Assembly (NCBI GenBank): GCA_903935585.1
Contig: CAIZSE010000004.1
Coordinates: forward strand, 1-46,629
Direction of reading: 5' to 3'
DNA: 46,629 nucleotides
From: an uncultured Burkholderiales bacterium
GTDB lineage: Bacteria; Pseudomonadota; Gammaproteobacteria; Burkholderiales; Burkholderiaceae_C
Part shown: piece by piece, positions 1 to 9,300 of the stretch
Layout of the letters: each line of letters opens with the position of its first letter
Numbering within the stretch: position 1 is the stretch's first letter
Notes under the pieces: generated by a model
Databases searched by the model: none
The model's input: the letters and a program-made list of their open reading frames with translations, nothing else
Told to the model about the DNA's origin: nothing
Program-made: the position numbers and the translations under genes

Positions 1-1011
1 CGGGAAAATGTACTGCTGAATGAAGTCGGTCGATTGCAGGTAACGCTCGAACAGGCTGTCATCGATGGTGATGCTTTGCACGCACGCGCGGCCGCCGGGT
101 TTCAGCAGGCGGCTGATGGTCTGGAAGTATGTGGGCCAATAGGCTTGGCCCACCGCCTCGATCATCTCGATCGAACAGATGGCATCAAAGGGTGCATCGG
201 CAATGTCGCGGTAATCTTGCAAGCGCAAATCAGCACGCTGCTGCACGCCCTGGGCCTGCATGCGGGCATTGGCAAAGCCCAGTTGCTCGGTGGACAAGGT
301 CACGCCCGTGATGTGTGCACCAAATTCGGTGGTCGCCGACTCGGCCAAAGCCCCCCAACCGCAGCCGATCTCGAGCACGCGGTCACCAGGCTTGGCGTTC
401 ACCATGCGCAAGGCGCGGCGCACTTTGGCTTTTTGCGCTTGGGCCATGGGCTGGGTCTGGTCGCCCTCGAACCAGGCGGACGAGTAATTCATCGTCCCGT
501 CCAGCCACAATTTATAAAACGCATTGCCCAAGTCGTAATGCGCGTGGATGTTCTTGCGGCTGTTGCTGCGGTTGTTGCGGTTGAGCAAGTGCTTGATGCG
601 GTACGCAAAACGCCCCAGCCAGTGGCCATAAATCGCACCTTCAATGTGGTTGCGGTTGGCGATCAAAAGACGCAGCAGCGCGGCCAAATCAGGCGTGGTC
701 CATTCGCCGGCCATATAGCCTTCGGCAAAACCGATGTCGCCCGACTTGAGCACCTCGGCGCACATCTCCCAGTGGTGGATGTGCAGAGCAGCAAAGGGGG
801 CCTCGTGCGTGCCGAACACCTGGTAGTTGCCGTCGGGGGCATGCAGGGTGAGCGTGCCGATTTTCAGGCGTGCCAGCAAGCCCAGCAAGCGCGTTGCCGC
901 TTTGGGCAAACTGACGTGCGGAATCCGCGCTGTTGCGGCCGGGGTGCCAGCAATTGTGGCGGTGTCTGCGGTCTTCATCGTGGGGGGCATCCGGTGGGTT
1001 CCAGTGTTCAT
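1..1011 (-). CDS. cfa: Cyclopropane-fatty-acyl-phospholipid synthase, C-terminus cut by window edge
   Basis: SAM-dependent enzyme that methylenates double bonds of membrane phospholipid acyl chains. The 337 visible codons read without interruption to the window edge. The SAM-binding motif VLEIGCGWGALAE lies near residues 212-224, preceded by HYDLGNAFYKLWLDGTMNYSSAWF, which is typical of the family as separate motifs HYDLGN and MNYSSAWF. The last visible residues DFIQQYIFP are the conserved lead-in to the C-terminal catalytic part. The start chosen overlaps the stop of the upstream DUF1365 gene by 4 bases (ATGA); in-frame ATGs at about 990 and 976 are alternatives. It is the last visible gene of an operon with GPx, FAD oxidoreductase and DUF1365. 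In Rhodobacter this gene set belongs to the singlet-oxygen (RpoE-ChrR) response, so a role in photo-oxidative stress is inferred. Confidence 0.93.
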   Translation of the reverse strand, partial: MNTGTHRMPPTMKTADTATIAGTPAATARIPHVSLPKAATRLLGLLARLKIGTLTLHAPDGNYQVFGTHEAPFAALHIHHWEMCAEVLKSGDIGFAEGYMAGEWTTPDLAALLRLLIANRNHIEGAIYGHWLGRFAYRIKHLLNRNNRSNSRKNIHAHYDLGNAFYKLWLDGTMNYSSAWFEGDQTQPMAQAQKAKVRRALRMVNAKPGDRVLEIGCGWGALAESATTEFGAHITGVTLSTEQLGFANARMQAQGVQQRADLRLQDYRDIADAPFDAICSIEMIEAVGQAYWPTYFQTISRLLKPGGRACVQSITIDDSLFERYLQSTDFIQQYIFP

Positions 1012-1784
1012 CGGGTCACAAATTCGCGAGGCAGTTCGGGCTTGCGCCAAAACGGTACTTTTTTAAGCCACAGCAGCAATGCATGCCAGTGGATGCGTGC
1101 CACCACCCCCAAGGTGAGCAGCGGGTAGCGCCACATGACACGGCGCAAGGCGGCCGCGTTGAGGGGCTGAAGCTCTCCGCTCCAGCTGGTGTCAATCAGA
1201 GGGCCGTCTGCATCGGCGTGGTCGACCCGCGCCACAATGCGCTCGGTGCCCCCATGGGTCACGCGCATGAAACGAAACCGGTATTCGCCCTGCACATCGC
1301 AAAAGGGGGATACATGGAACACTTTGTTGGCCAATATCGTGTGCCCATATTGCGGCTCTGGCAGCAGATAGCAATGCCGTTCGCCAAAGGTGTTGTTCAC
1401 CTCGGCAACGATGGCGGCCAAAGTGCCATTGGTCCGGTGCGCATACCAAAAGCTCACGGGCTTGAAGGCGTGCCCCAAGACCCGGGGGAAGGCCTGCAGC
1501 CAGACCTCGCCGCTCGCGTCCGTGATGCCTTCCTTGAGCAGCAACTCGTCCAACCAGGCCAGTGCGCCGCCCTGGCCTGCACTTCGTCCGTCGCCATGGT
1601 CGGCGTCATGAAACGCAAACCACGCAGGGCGGTTGATGGCCAGCGCTGTCTTGCACTGCCCCGCTTGCAGACTGCGCATGGGCAACATCAGGAATGCCGT
1701 GGGGTAGGCGAAGGCGTGGTGCGCCGGGCGATGGCGCGTGTGCCGCACCTGGCCCCAGCCCATGAGTGCGGCGGTTGGTTTCAT
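1008..1784 (-). CDS. DUF1365 domain-containing protein
   Basis: A 258-residue protein of the DUF1365 family, whose biochemical role is not established. Recognised from the N-terminal pattern GQVRHTRHRPAHHAFAY, then FKPVSFWYAHR and the VNNTFGERHCYL stretch, which are hallmarks of the family. It has no signal peptide or clear membrane segment. It overlaps the FAD oxidoreductase gene upstream and cfa downstream by 4 bases each, so the three are almost surely translationally coupled. This trio recurs in many proteobacteria and is thought to act together on membrane fatty acids, for example in furan fatty acid or related lipid modification. That link is family knowledge and inference, not shown by the sequence. 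Confidence 0.9.
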   Translation of the reverse strand: MKPTAALMGWGQVRHTRHRPAHHAFAYPTAFLMLPMRSLQAGQCKTALAINRPAWFAFHDADHGDGRSAGQGGALAWLDELLLKEGITDASGEVWLQAFPRVLGHAFKPVSFWYAHRTNGTLAAIVAEVNNTFGERHCYLLPEPQYGHTILANKVFHVSPFCDVQGEYRFRFMRVTHGGTERIVARVDHADADGPLIDTSWSGELQPLNAAALRRVMWRYPLLTLGVVARIHWHALLLWLKKVPFWRKPELPREFVTR

Positions 1785-3124
1785 GCGGCCAGCTTTTCAA
1801 GGGCGGTGCTGCCTTGCCCATGGATTTGCTGGAGCAAGGCGCGGCCTACTTGCAGGCCTGATTTGAGGCCATCTTCGTGAAAGCCGTAACCTGTCCAGGC
1901 CCCGGCGTACCAGGTGTGCTCCTGGCCTTGCAGCAAGGGCAGGCGCTTTTGCGCTTCGATCGCGGCCAGGTCAAACACCGGGTGCGCGTAATCGTATTCA
2001 CCCACGATGGTGGCCGGGTCAATGGCTTGCAGAGGATTGAGTGAAACCACCACCGGTTGCTCAAACGGAATGCGCTGCAGTCGGTTAAGCAAATAGTGCA
2101 GGCAGACCCTGGAAGACTCGCGCTCGCTGCTGGCTGCGCGTTCGTAATTCCAGGCAGCCCAGGTTTTCTGGTTGGCAGGCAGCACGCTGGCGTCGGTGTG
2201 CAACACCGCATGGTTGTCCTGATAGCGAATGGCTCCCAGCAAGCTGCGCTCGAAGTTGCTGGGTTCACGCAACAGGCCCAGGGCCTGGTCGGTGTGCGTG
2301 GCGATCACGACCTGGTCAAAGCGCTCGGCATGGCCGTCGGTGATGATGCGCACACCTTGCGCATCGCGCTCGATCAAGCGCACGGGGGTGTTCAGGCGCT
2401 TGTCGTGCACGCCCTCCAGAATTTTCTCAACATAGTTGCGCGCGCCCCCCACCACGCTGAACCACTGGGGGCGGTTGGTCACTTGAATCAGGCCATGGTT
2501 GTGGCAAAACCGGATCATGGTCGCCACGGGAAACTGCAGCATCTGGTCGGTCGGGCAACTCCAGATGCAACCCATCATGGGCAGGAAATACCAATCGCGA
2601 AAGGCTTCGCTGAATCGGTGCATGTGCAAAAAATCGTTCAGCGGCTGCTGCATTTCTTTTTCGCGCTGCTCTTTGGCAATGCGGGTGCACAGCGCATTGA
2701 AGCGCATCACATCGGCCAGCATGCGCCAAAAGCGTGGGTTGACCAGATTGCCGCGCTGCGCAAACACACTGCTCAGGTCAGTGCCGCTCCACTCCAGGGT
2801 TTTTCCCTTCAGTGCACCGGGCACCTTGACGGAAAAAGACATGTCAGAGGGCGCCGTCTCGACACCCAGCTCGGCAAACAGGTTGATCAGGTTGGGGTAG
2901 GTGCGTTCGTTGAACACCAGGAAACCCGTGTCCACGCCATGCGTGACCAAGCCCTGCGGCGTGGGCAGGGTCACGTCCACCGTGTGGGTGTGCCCGCCAA
3001 AATAATCACCCGCCTCGAACACGCTGATGTCGGCATGGCCTTTCAGGGTGTGCGCCACCGCCAGACCCGAAATGCCCGAACCCACGATGGCCAGTTTCAT
3101 GCGGCGACTCGTGTTCTGGTTCAT
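1781..3124 (-). CDS. FAD-dependent oxidoreductase (amine-oxidase-like)
   Basis: A 447-residue flavoprotein with an N-terminal dinucleotide fold (VGSGISGL, GxGxxG at residues 15-20) followed by the FEAGDYFGGHTHT flavin-binding stretch of the amine oxidase/desaturase superfamily. The C-terminus WYAGAWTGYGFHEDGL is the second FAD contact. Its usual partners DUF1365 and cfa lie directly downstream with 4-base overlaps. The first ATG was chosen because it overlaps the stop of the glutathione peroxidase gene (ATGA); a second in-frame ATG at 3100 would give the more usual MKLAIVGSG start. The substrate is unknown; by context it likely acts on membrane lipids or their oxidation products. Confidence 0.9.
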   Translation of the reverse strand: MNQNTSRRMKLAIVGSGISGLAVAHTLKGHADISVFEAGDYFGGHTHTVDVTLPTPQGLVTHGVDTGFLVFNERTYPNLINLFAELGVETAPSDMSFSVKVPGALKGKTLEWSGTDLSSVFAQRGNLVNPRFWRMLADVMRFNALCTRIAKEQREKEMQQPLNDFLHMHRFSEAFRDWYFLPMMGCIWSCPTDQMLQFPVATMIRFCHNHGLIQVTNRPQWFSVVGGARNYVEKILEGVHDKRLNTPVRLIERDAQGVRIITDGHAERFDQVVIATHTDQALGLLREPSNFERSLLGAIRYQDNHAVLHTDASVLPANQKTWAAWNYERAASSERESSRVCLHYLLNRLQRIPFEQPVVVSLNPLQAIDPATIVGEYDYAHPVFDLAAIEAQKRLPLLQGQEHTWYAGAWTGYGFHEDGLKSGLQVGRALLQQIHGQGSTALEKLAA

Positions 3125-3720
3125 GGTTTGGCCTTGAGGGCTTTGTCGATCGCCCCCAACAGGCTTTTGCTGTCGGGCCCGGTCATGCTGCTGTATTGGT
3201 CAATGACCTTGCCATCGCGGCCAATCAGGTATTTGTGAAAGTTCCAGCGCGGCTTTTGGCCAGTTTGCGCGGTCAGTTGTTTGAACAAGGGCACGGCGCC
3301 ATCGCCCGTGACCTGGGTTTTGGTGAACATCGGAAATTTCACGCCAAAGGTGCTTTCACAAAAATCGGCGATCTGTTTGTTGCTGCCGCTTTCCTGTGAA
3401 AAGTCATTCGACGGAAACCCCAACACCACCAGCCCTTGGTCTTTGTATTGGGTGTTCAGTGCCTCCAGGCCTTTGTATTGCGAGGTGAAGCCACAAAAAC
3501 TGGCCGTGTTGACCACCAGCACCACCTTGCCTGCGTATTGACAAAGCGACTGGGGCTTTTCATCTTGCAGGCGTTCAAAGCTGTGGTTCAGGATGGGCGG
3601 GCAAGCTGCAGGCGTCACCGCTGAACTGGCATATGCGGCTTCCATGCCCAGTGCCATGGTGGCCACCAAAAGGGCCAGCATCAGCCGATTGAACAGTTTA
3701 TTTACCCACACGTGGTTCAT
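3121..3720 (-). CDS. Glutathione peroxidase family protein, probably exported
   Basis: Thiol peroxidase that would reduce lipid or hydrogen peroxides. The core motifs are NTASFCGFTSQYKGLE (catalytic Cys, not selenocysteine), GFPSNDFSQES and WNFHKYLIGRDG. The start is uncertain: the ATG at 3720 gives a positive N-terminus, a hydrophobic stretch (LMLALLVATMALG) and a cleavage-like AAYASSA, i.e. a plausible signal peptide; ATGs at 3738 and 3780 are also in frame, and none has a clear Shine-Dalgarno. The canonical NQF tripeptide, whose Gln belongs to the GPx catalytic tetrad, reads NDF here, while Trp and Asn of the last motif are kept. It is first in the operon with the FAD oxidoreductase, DUF1365 and cfa. 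Confidence 0.9.
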   Translation of the reverse strand: MNHVWVNKLFNRLMLALLVATMALGMEAAYASSAVTPAACPPILNHSFERLQDEKPQSLCQYAGKVVLVVNTASFCGFTSQYKGLEALNTQYKDQGLVVLGFPSNDFSQESGSNKQIADFCESTFGVKFPMFTKTQVTGDGAVPLFKQLTAQTGQKPRWNFHKYLIGRDGKVIDQYSSMTGPDSKSLLGAIDKALKAKP

Positions 3721-3724
3721 TTGG

Positions 3725-3773
3725 ACTTTAAAATTCATTTTGTGACTGATCAGTTTAAACTTCTTTATCAAGT
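3725..3773. promoter_or_regulatory. Candidate shared divergent promoter with palindromic TGATCA
   Basis: Between the GPx operon (minus) and DUF2256-photolyase (plus) sits TGATCA at 3747-3752. Reading right, CAAGT starts 16 bases later; reading left, AAAGT starts 17 bases later. RpoE of Rhodobacter (ECF11 type, released by ChrR) uses a TGATC-type -35 with a TAAG-like -10 at about this distance. Because TGATCA is its own reverse complement, one -35 could serve both directions. This is inference from spacing and gene content; no sigma factor gene is in the window. Confidence 0.4.
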
Positions 3774-3807
3774 TTGTCACACCAGCCCATTTTCATTGGA
3801 GAAGACC

Positions 3808-4002
3808 ATGCCCAAACCCCAGGGTTTTAAAGGGAACAAACAGGATTTGCCCCAAAAACCTTGTGCCGTTTGTGGTCGGCCCATGAGTTGGCGCAAAAGC
3901 TGGGCGAAAAACTGGGACAGCGTGTTGTATTGCAGCGACCGCTGCCGAGCCGACAAATCCGCCGCTCGACCGCCTCACAGTGAACGCCCGAGCGCAGCAT
4001 GA
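3808..4002 (+). CDS. DUF2256 domain-containing protein (small Cys-rich)
   Basis: A 64-residue protein with the DUF2256 signature: KQDLPQKPCAVCGRPMSWRKSW, i.e. CxxC, then YCSDRCR, a four-Cys zinc-ribbon-like arrangement. The start ATG was chosen for the GGAGAAG ribosome site at 3798-3804; upstream in-frame codons would add a non-conserved extension. The stop overlaps the photolyase start (ATGA). DUF2256 proteins are commonly adjacent to, or fused with, the Fe-S photolyase/cryptochrome family, so a helper role such as cluster or DNA handling is plausible but unproven. Confidence 0.9.
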   Translation: MPKPQGFKGNKQDLPQKPCAVCGRPMSWRKSWAKNWDSVLYCSDRCRADKSAARPPHSERPSAA

Positions 4003-5600
4003 ACATGGCACCCCTCCAATCGGTCTCAAACACCGCCACCAGCGCAATGGCGGGCCCCTCGGTTTGTCGCCATTTGGTCCTGGTGCTGGGCGACCAACTG
4101 GGCTGGGACAACCCGGCACTGGATGGATTTGACCCGCTGCAAGACCGCTTGTTGCTGATCGAGGCCGACAGCGAAGCCAAGGAAGTGTGGAACCACCAGG
4201 CCCGCATCGCGCTGTTTTTGTCGGGCATGCGGCACTTTGCCAACGAGGCACACCAACGCCGCTGGCCTTTTACCTATATGAAGGTGGACGACCTGAGCCT
4301 GCCCACCGACTATGCCGGGCGACTGGCCCAAGCGCTGCAAAGCCACACGCCCAAAGCACTGGTGGTGATGGAAGCCGGGGCCTGGCGCATGGAAAGGCTG
4401 ATCGAAGATGCCGCTGAACTCGCCCACGTGCTGTTGCGCTGGGTGGGCGACACCCACTTTTTATGCAGCCGCGCCGAATTTGCCAAGTGGGCAGGCGACA
4501 AAAAAGAGCTGCGTCTGGAATTTTTTTACCGCGAAATGCGCAAGCGCCATGGCATCTTGATGGAAGGCAAAGCGCCCATCGGGGGCCAGTGGAACTACGA
4601 CGCCGAGAACCGCAAAGGCTTTGGTGCCAAAGGCCCGGGCGCTGTGCCCCCGCCGGCTCGCTTTGCGCCCGACCGCATCACGCAAGACGTGATCGGCCTG
4701 GTGCGAGAACGCTATGCAGAGCACCCCGGCACGCTGGACCACTTTGCCTGGCCTGTCACCCGTGAAGATGCCCTGGTGGCGCTGCAGCACTTCATCGACC
4801 AACGGCTGGAAAATTTCGGGGTCTGGCAGGATGCCATGTGGACCACTTTGCCCTTTGGCTGGCACGCACTGGTCGGCAGCAGCCTGAATCTGCATTTGCT
4901 CAACCCGCGCGAAGTGGTCGTGGCCACCGAGCAGGCCTACCATGCACGCGGTTTGCCACTGGCCAGTGTGGAAGGCTTCATTCGCCAGGTACTGGGCTGG
5001 CGTGAGTTCATTCGCGGCGTTTATTGGCTCGACATGCCGCACATGGCAGACGCCAACTTCTATGGTCACACCCGCCCCTTGCCCGCCTGGTACTGGACAG
5101 GCAAGACCGACATGGCGTGCATGCAGGCCACCATCGGCCAGAGCCTGCAACACGGCTACGCGCACCACATCCAGCGCCTCATGGTCACCGGGCAATTTGC
5201 CGTGCTGGCCGGCTTGTCACCGCAAGAGGTCAGCGCCTGGTACCGCGCCATGTATGTCGATGCCGTGGAATGGGTGGAAACGCCCAACACCCTGGGCATG
5301 GCGCTGCACGCCAACGGCGGGCGCTTCACCAGCAAACCCTATGTGGCCAGCGGCCAATACATCAGCCGCATGAGCAATTACTGCAAAGGCTGTCGCTACC
5401 AGCCCGAAGTGCGCACCGGCCCCACCGCCTGCCCCATGACCACGCTGTACTGGGATTTTCTGATCCGCCACGAAAAAGACTTTGCAAGCAACCCGCGCAC
5501 CGCGCTGATGGTCAAGCATGTGACGAAGATGGGCGATGAAGACAAGGCGCTTATCCGCCTGCAGGCGGATGCTTACCGGGATGGCCTGGATACGGTGTGA
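3999..5600 (+). CDS. Iron-sulfur bacterial cryptochrome / (6-4) photolyase (FeS-BCP family)
   Basis: Flavoprotein that repairs (6-4) photoproducts or senses light. It is 533 residues long with the family N-terminus LVLVLGDQLGWDNPAL. Four Cys at 374, 462, 465 and 478 match in spacing (88, 3, 13) the four [4Fe-4S] ligands known from Agrobacterium PhrB. The HHIQRLM motif with His389-His390 falls exactly where PhrB has its active-site His pair. The C-terminal YCKGCRYQPEVRTGPTAC segment carries three of the ligands. It overlaps the DUF2256 gene by 4 bases. Sitting opposite the GPx-cfa operon, it fits a light and singlet-oxygen response unit. Whether it is a repair enzyme or a signalling cryptochrome cannot be decided from sequence alone. 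Confidence 0.94.
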   Translation: MNMAPLQSVSNTATSAMAGPSVCRHLVLVLGDQLGWDNPALDGFDPLQDRLLLIEADSEAKEVWNHQARIALFLSGMRHFANEAHQRRWPFTYMKVDDLSLPTDYAGRLAQALQSHTPKALVVMEAGAWRMERLIEDAAELAHVLLRWVGDTHFLCSRAEFAKWAGDKKELRLEFFYREMRKRHGILMEGKAPIGGQWNYDAENRKGFGAKGPGAVPPPARFAPDRITQDVIGLVRERYAEHPGTLDHFAWPVTREDALVALQHFIDQRLENFGVWQDAMWTTLPFGWHALVGSSLNLHLLNPREVVVATEQAYHARGLPLASVEGFIRQVLGWREFIRGVYWLDMPHMADANFYGHTRPLPAWYWTGKTDMACMQATIGQSLQHGYAHHIQRLMVTGQFAVLAGLSPQEVSAWYRAMYVDAVEWVETPNTLGMALHANGGRFTSKPYVASGQYISRMSNYCKGCRYQPEVRTGPTACPMTTLYWDFLIRHEKDFASNPRTALMVKHVTKMGDEDKALIRLQADAYRDGLDTV

Positions 5601-5612
5601 AGGCCGGCCTGA

Positions 5613-6314
5613 CTACACCGACCGCATCAAGCCGCCATCGATGCGGATGTTTTGACCGGTGATGTAAGCCGCAGCGTCTGAAGCCAAAAAGGCGATGGTT
5701 GCGGCCACTTCTTCGCTGGTGCCGTAGCGCTGCATGGGCACACTCTCGCGGCGCTCTTCTTTGGCGGGCAGGCTGTCGATCCAGCCTGGCAGCACATTGT
5801 TCATGCGCACGTTGTGCGCGGCGTGTTCGTCGGCAAACAGCTTGGTGAATGCGGCCAACCCGGCGCGAAACACGGCCGATGTCGGAAACATGGGGCTGGG
5901 CTCGACCACCCAGGCACTGGAAATGTTGACGATGGCGCCCGCATTTTGCTGAACCATGATGGGCGCCACAGCGCGCACAGCGCGCACCACGTTCAGAAAA
6001 TACATGTCCATGCCCAAGTGCCACTGTGCATCGCTGAGTTCCAGCACCGGGCCTTTCGGGCCGTGCCCCGCACTGTTGACCAACACATCGATTCGGCCCC
6101 AACGCGCCATGGCCAGATCGGTCAGTTTTTGGATATCTTCCACCGACTGGTTCGAGCCGGTCATGCCGATACCGCCCAGCTCTTTGCCAAGGGCCTCGCC
6201 TTTGCCGGAGGAAGACAGCACGGCCATCTGATAGCCATCCTGCGCCAGTTTGCGCGCCGCAGCAGCACCCATGCCACTGCCGCCTCCTATCACCATCGCC
6301 ACTTTGTTGCTCAT
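5613..6314 (-). CDS. SDR-family protein lacking the usual YxxxK active site
   Basis: A 233-residue Rossmann protein of the short-chain dehydrogenase fold: nucleotide motif GGGSGMG (residues 10-16), VNSAGHG (80-86), the NISS segment with Ser133, and the C-terminal YITGQNIRIDGGLMRSV. Where classical SDRs have YxxxK this one reads SAVFR (146-150), so both catalytic Tyr and Lys are replaced. The start ATG at 6314 has AGGAGC upstream and overlaps the RND permease stop by 4 bases (ATGA), so it is the last gene of that operon. The reaction is unknown; it may bind a nucleotide without classical dehydrogenase chemistry or use other residues. Confidence 0.87.
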   Translation of the reverse strand: MSNKVAMVIGGGSGMGAAAARKLAQDGYQMAVLSSSGKGEALGKELGGIGMTGSNQSVEDIQKLTDLAMARWGRIDVLVNSAGHGPKGPVLELSDAQWHLGMDMYFLNVVRAVRAVAPIMVQQNAGAIVNISSAWVVEPSPMFPTSAVFRAGLAAFTKLFADEHAAHNVRMNNVLPGWIDSLPAKEERRESVPMQRYGTSEEVAATIAFLASDAAAYITGQNIRIDGGLMRSV

Positions 6315-9300
6315 GCTTTGCTCCTTGTTTGTGTGAGTTGTCGATACACCCGACCCGCCCATTGCCCCAGGTCGTCCAGATAAGTGAACACCACCGGGAT
6401 CACCAGCAAACTCAGCACGGTGCTGGTGAGCAAACCACCAATCACGGCAATTGCCATGGGTGAGCGAAAGCTCGTATCTGCGGCGCCCCAACCCACGGCG
6501 ATGGGCAGCATGCCGGCGCCCATGGCGATGGTGGTCATCACAATAGGGCGGGCGCGCTTGTGGCAGGCATCCAGCGTGGCATCCCAGCGACTCATGCCGG
6601 GCACAGCAGGGTGATCACCTTGAGCGGGTTTGCCGCGCCGCGCTTCGATGGCGTATTCGACCAGCAAGATCGAGTTTTTGGTGGCAATGCCCATGAGCAT
6701 GATCAGGCCGATGAGCGATGGCATGGAAAAGCTTTTTTGCGCAATCAGCAAGCCCACAAACGCGCCGCCCAGCGACAGCGGCAGCGCCGCCAAAATGGTG
6801 ACGGGATGCAAGAAGCCCTTGAACAGCAACACCAGCACGATGTAGATGCACAGCACGCCGACCATCATGGCCAGACCAAAGCTGGCAAAGAGTTCGCCCA
6901 TGACTTCGGCATCGCCCACTTCCACCACTTTCACACCCGGCGGCAGGTTTTGCAGCGCAGGCAATTTTTGCACCGCTTGCGTCACATCGCCCAGCGGCAT
7001 GCCCGACAACTCGATCTCGAAGTTGATGTTGCGCTGGCGGTCGTAGCGGTCGATCACGGCCGGCCCGCCGGCCACCTCGATGCTGGCCACCTGGCCCAGC
7101 ATGACAAGGCCACGGCTGCCGGGCACCATCAGGCGCTCCAGCGTGGCGAGGTCCTTGCGCGCCTCATCGCCCAGCTTGACGACGATGGGCACTTGGCGCT
7201 GCGACAAGTTCAGCTTGGGCAGGGCGGCGTCGTAGTCGCCCAGCGTGGCCACGCGCAAGGTGTCGCTGATGGCCGCACTGGTCACGCCCAGGTCCGCTGC
7301 TTTGGCAAAGTCGGGGCGCACCGCAATTTCGGGGCGCACCAAGCTGGCCGTCGAGGCGATCGAGCCCAGGCCGCTGATGGTGCGCAAATCGCGCTCAACC
7401 GACATGGCCGCAGTTTGCAGGGCCTGCGGGTCTTCGCCTGTCAGCACCAGGATGTATTTTTCACCCGAGCCGCCCAGGCCCACCTTGCTGCGCACACCCG
7501 GCAGTTGCTGCAAGGCGGTGCGGATGTTGTTTTCAATGTCCTGCTTGCGCGGGCGGGTGCCGCGCTCGGTCAGCTGAATGGTCAGGGTGGCTTTGCGCAC
7601 CTCGGCCGCGCCACCCCCGGCAAAGGGGTCGGCGCCTGCACTGCCCCCACCGATGGTGGTGTAGACGCCTTGCACGTGCTGCACCTGCGCCAGCAAAGTG
7701 CGGGCGTGTTCGGCGCTGGCCTGGGTTTGCGCCAAAGTAGCGCCTGGGGGCAACTCCACATAAACCTGGGTCTGCGAGTTGTCATCGGGCGGGATAAAGC
7801 CCTTGGGCAGCAGCGGCACCAGCATGATGGAGCCGATGAAAAACAGCGTGGCCATGACCATCGTGGCCAGGCGGTGCTTCATGCACCAGGTGGCCCAGAC
7901 CATGTAGCGCGTGAGCCAGCCCGGCTCATGCGCGGCCGTGACAATCGGCTTGAGGATGTAGGCCGCCATCATGGGCGTGAGCACCCGGGCCACCACCAGT
8001 GAGGCAAACACGGCCAACGATGCCGTCCAGCCAAACTGCTTGAAGAACTTGCCAGGAATTCCGGCCATGAAGGCGGTGGGCAAAAACACTGCGATCAGCG
8101 TGAACGTGGTGGCGATCACGGCCAACCCGATCTCGTCGGCGGCCTCCATTGCGGCCTGGTACGGCGACTTGCCCATGCGCAAATGGCGCACGATGTTTTC
8201 CACCTCGACAATCGCGTCGTCGACCAGCACACCAATCACCAAGGACAGCGCCAGCAAGGTCACCACGTTGATCGAAAAGCCCAGATAGGCCATGCCAATA
8301 AAGGCTGGAATGACCGACAGCGGCAAGGCCACGGCCGACACAAAGGTGGCGCGCCAATCACGCAAGAAAAGCCAGACGACCAGCACCGCCAAAATGGCGC
8401 CTTCGTACAGCAACAACAAAGAACCGTTGTATTCCTCTTCCACCGGGGTCACAAAATCAAAGGCTTCGGTGATCTCGATGTCCGGGTTCTGCACCCGAAA
8501 GTCGGCCAGCGCCTGGCGCACCAGACGGCCCACGGCCACTTCGCTTTCGCCCTTGCTGCGCACCACCTCAAAACCCACCACCGGTGTGCCGTTCAGACTG
8601 GCCGCAGATCGCGCATCGGCCAAGCTATCGCTGACAGCGGCCACCTGGTCCAGGCGCACACGCCCACCCCGCGAGGTGGCCAACTCGATCTCGCCGACTT
8701 CTTGCGCCGTCTTGACTGTGGCCAAGGTGCGCACCGGCTGCTCGCCCGCACCCAGATCCATGCGCCCGCCCGAGCCTTCTTGCTGCACCTGTTTGAGTTG
8801 CCGCGACACCTCGGCCGCCGTGATGCCCAAAGACTGCAGGCGGTTCACGTCCAGCGCGATGCGCACCTCGCGGGTCACACCGCCGACGCGGTTGACAGCG
8901 CCCACGCCGCGCAGCGACAAGAGCTTGCGGGTGATGTCGTTGTCGACCCGCCAGGACAGGGCTTCGTCGTCCATGCGGCCAGAGCGCACGGTGTAGGCCA
9001 GCACAGGCGTGCCCGCCAAGTTGAGCTTTTGCACAATCGGGTCGCGCAAGTCACTGGGCAAATCGGCACGGACACCCTGGATGGCCGAGCGCACATCGTC
9101 GACGGCTTCCTGCACCGGCTTTTCCATGCGGAACTCGGCTGTGATCGACACCGAGCCATCTTGCACTTTGGTGGTGATGTGCTTGAGGCCCTGCAGTGGC
9201 GCCAGCGCGTTTTCCAGCTTGCGGGCCACATCGGTTTCGATCTGCGAGGGCGCTGCGCCCGGCAAGCTGGCATTGACCGTGATGGTGGGCAAGTCCAGGT

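Noticed and set aside
34..1880. Long plus-strand frames over cfa and DUF1365
   Set aside because: They are antisense to genes with clear family motifs; a GC-rich genome gives such open frames by chance.
5601..5610. Palindrome AGGCCGGCCT between photolyase and SDR genes
   Set aside because: No loop and no T run, so it is not a usable terminator.
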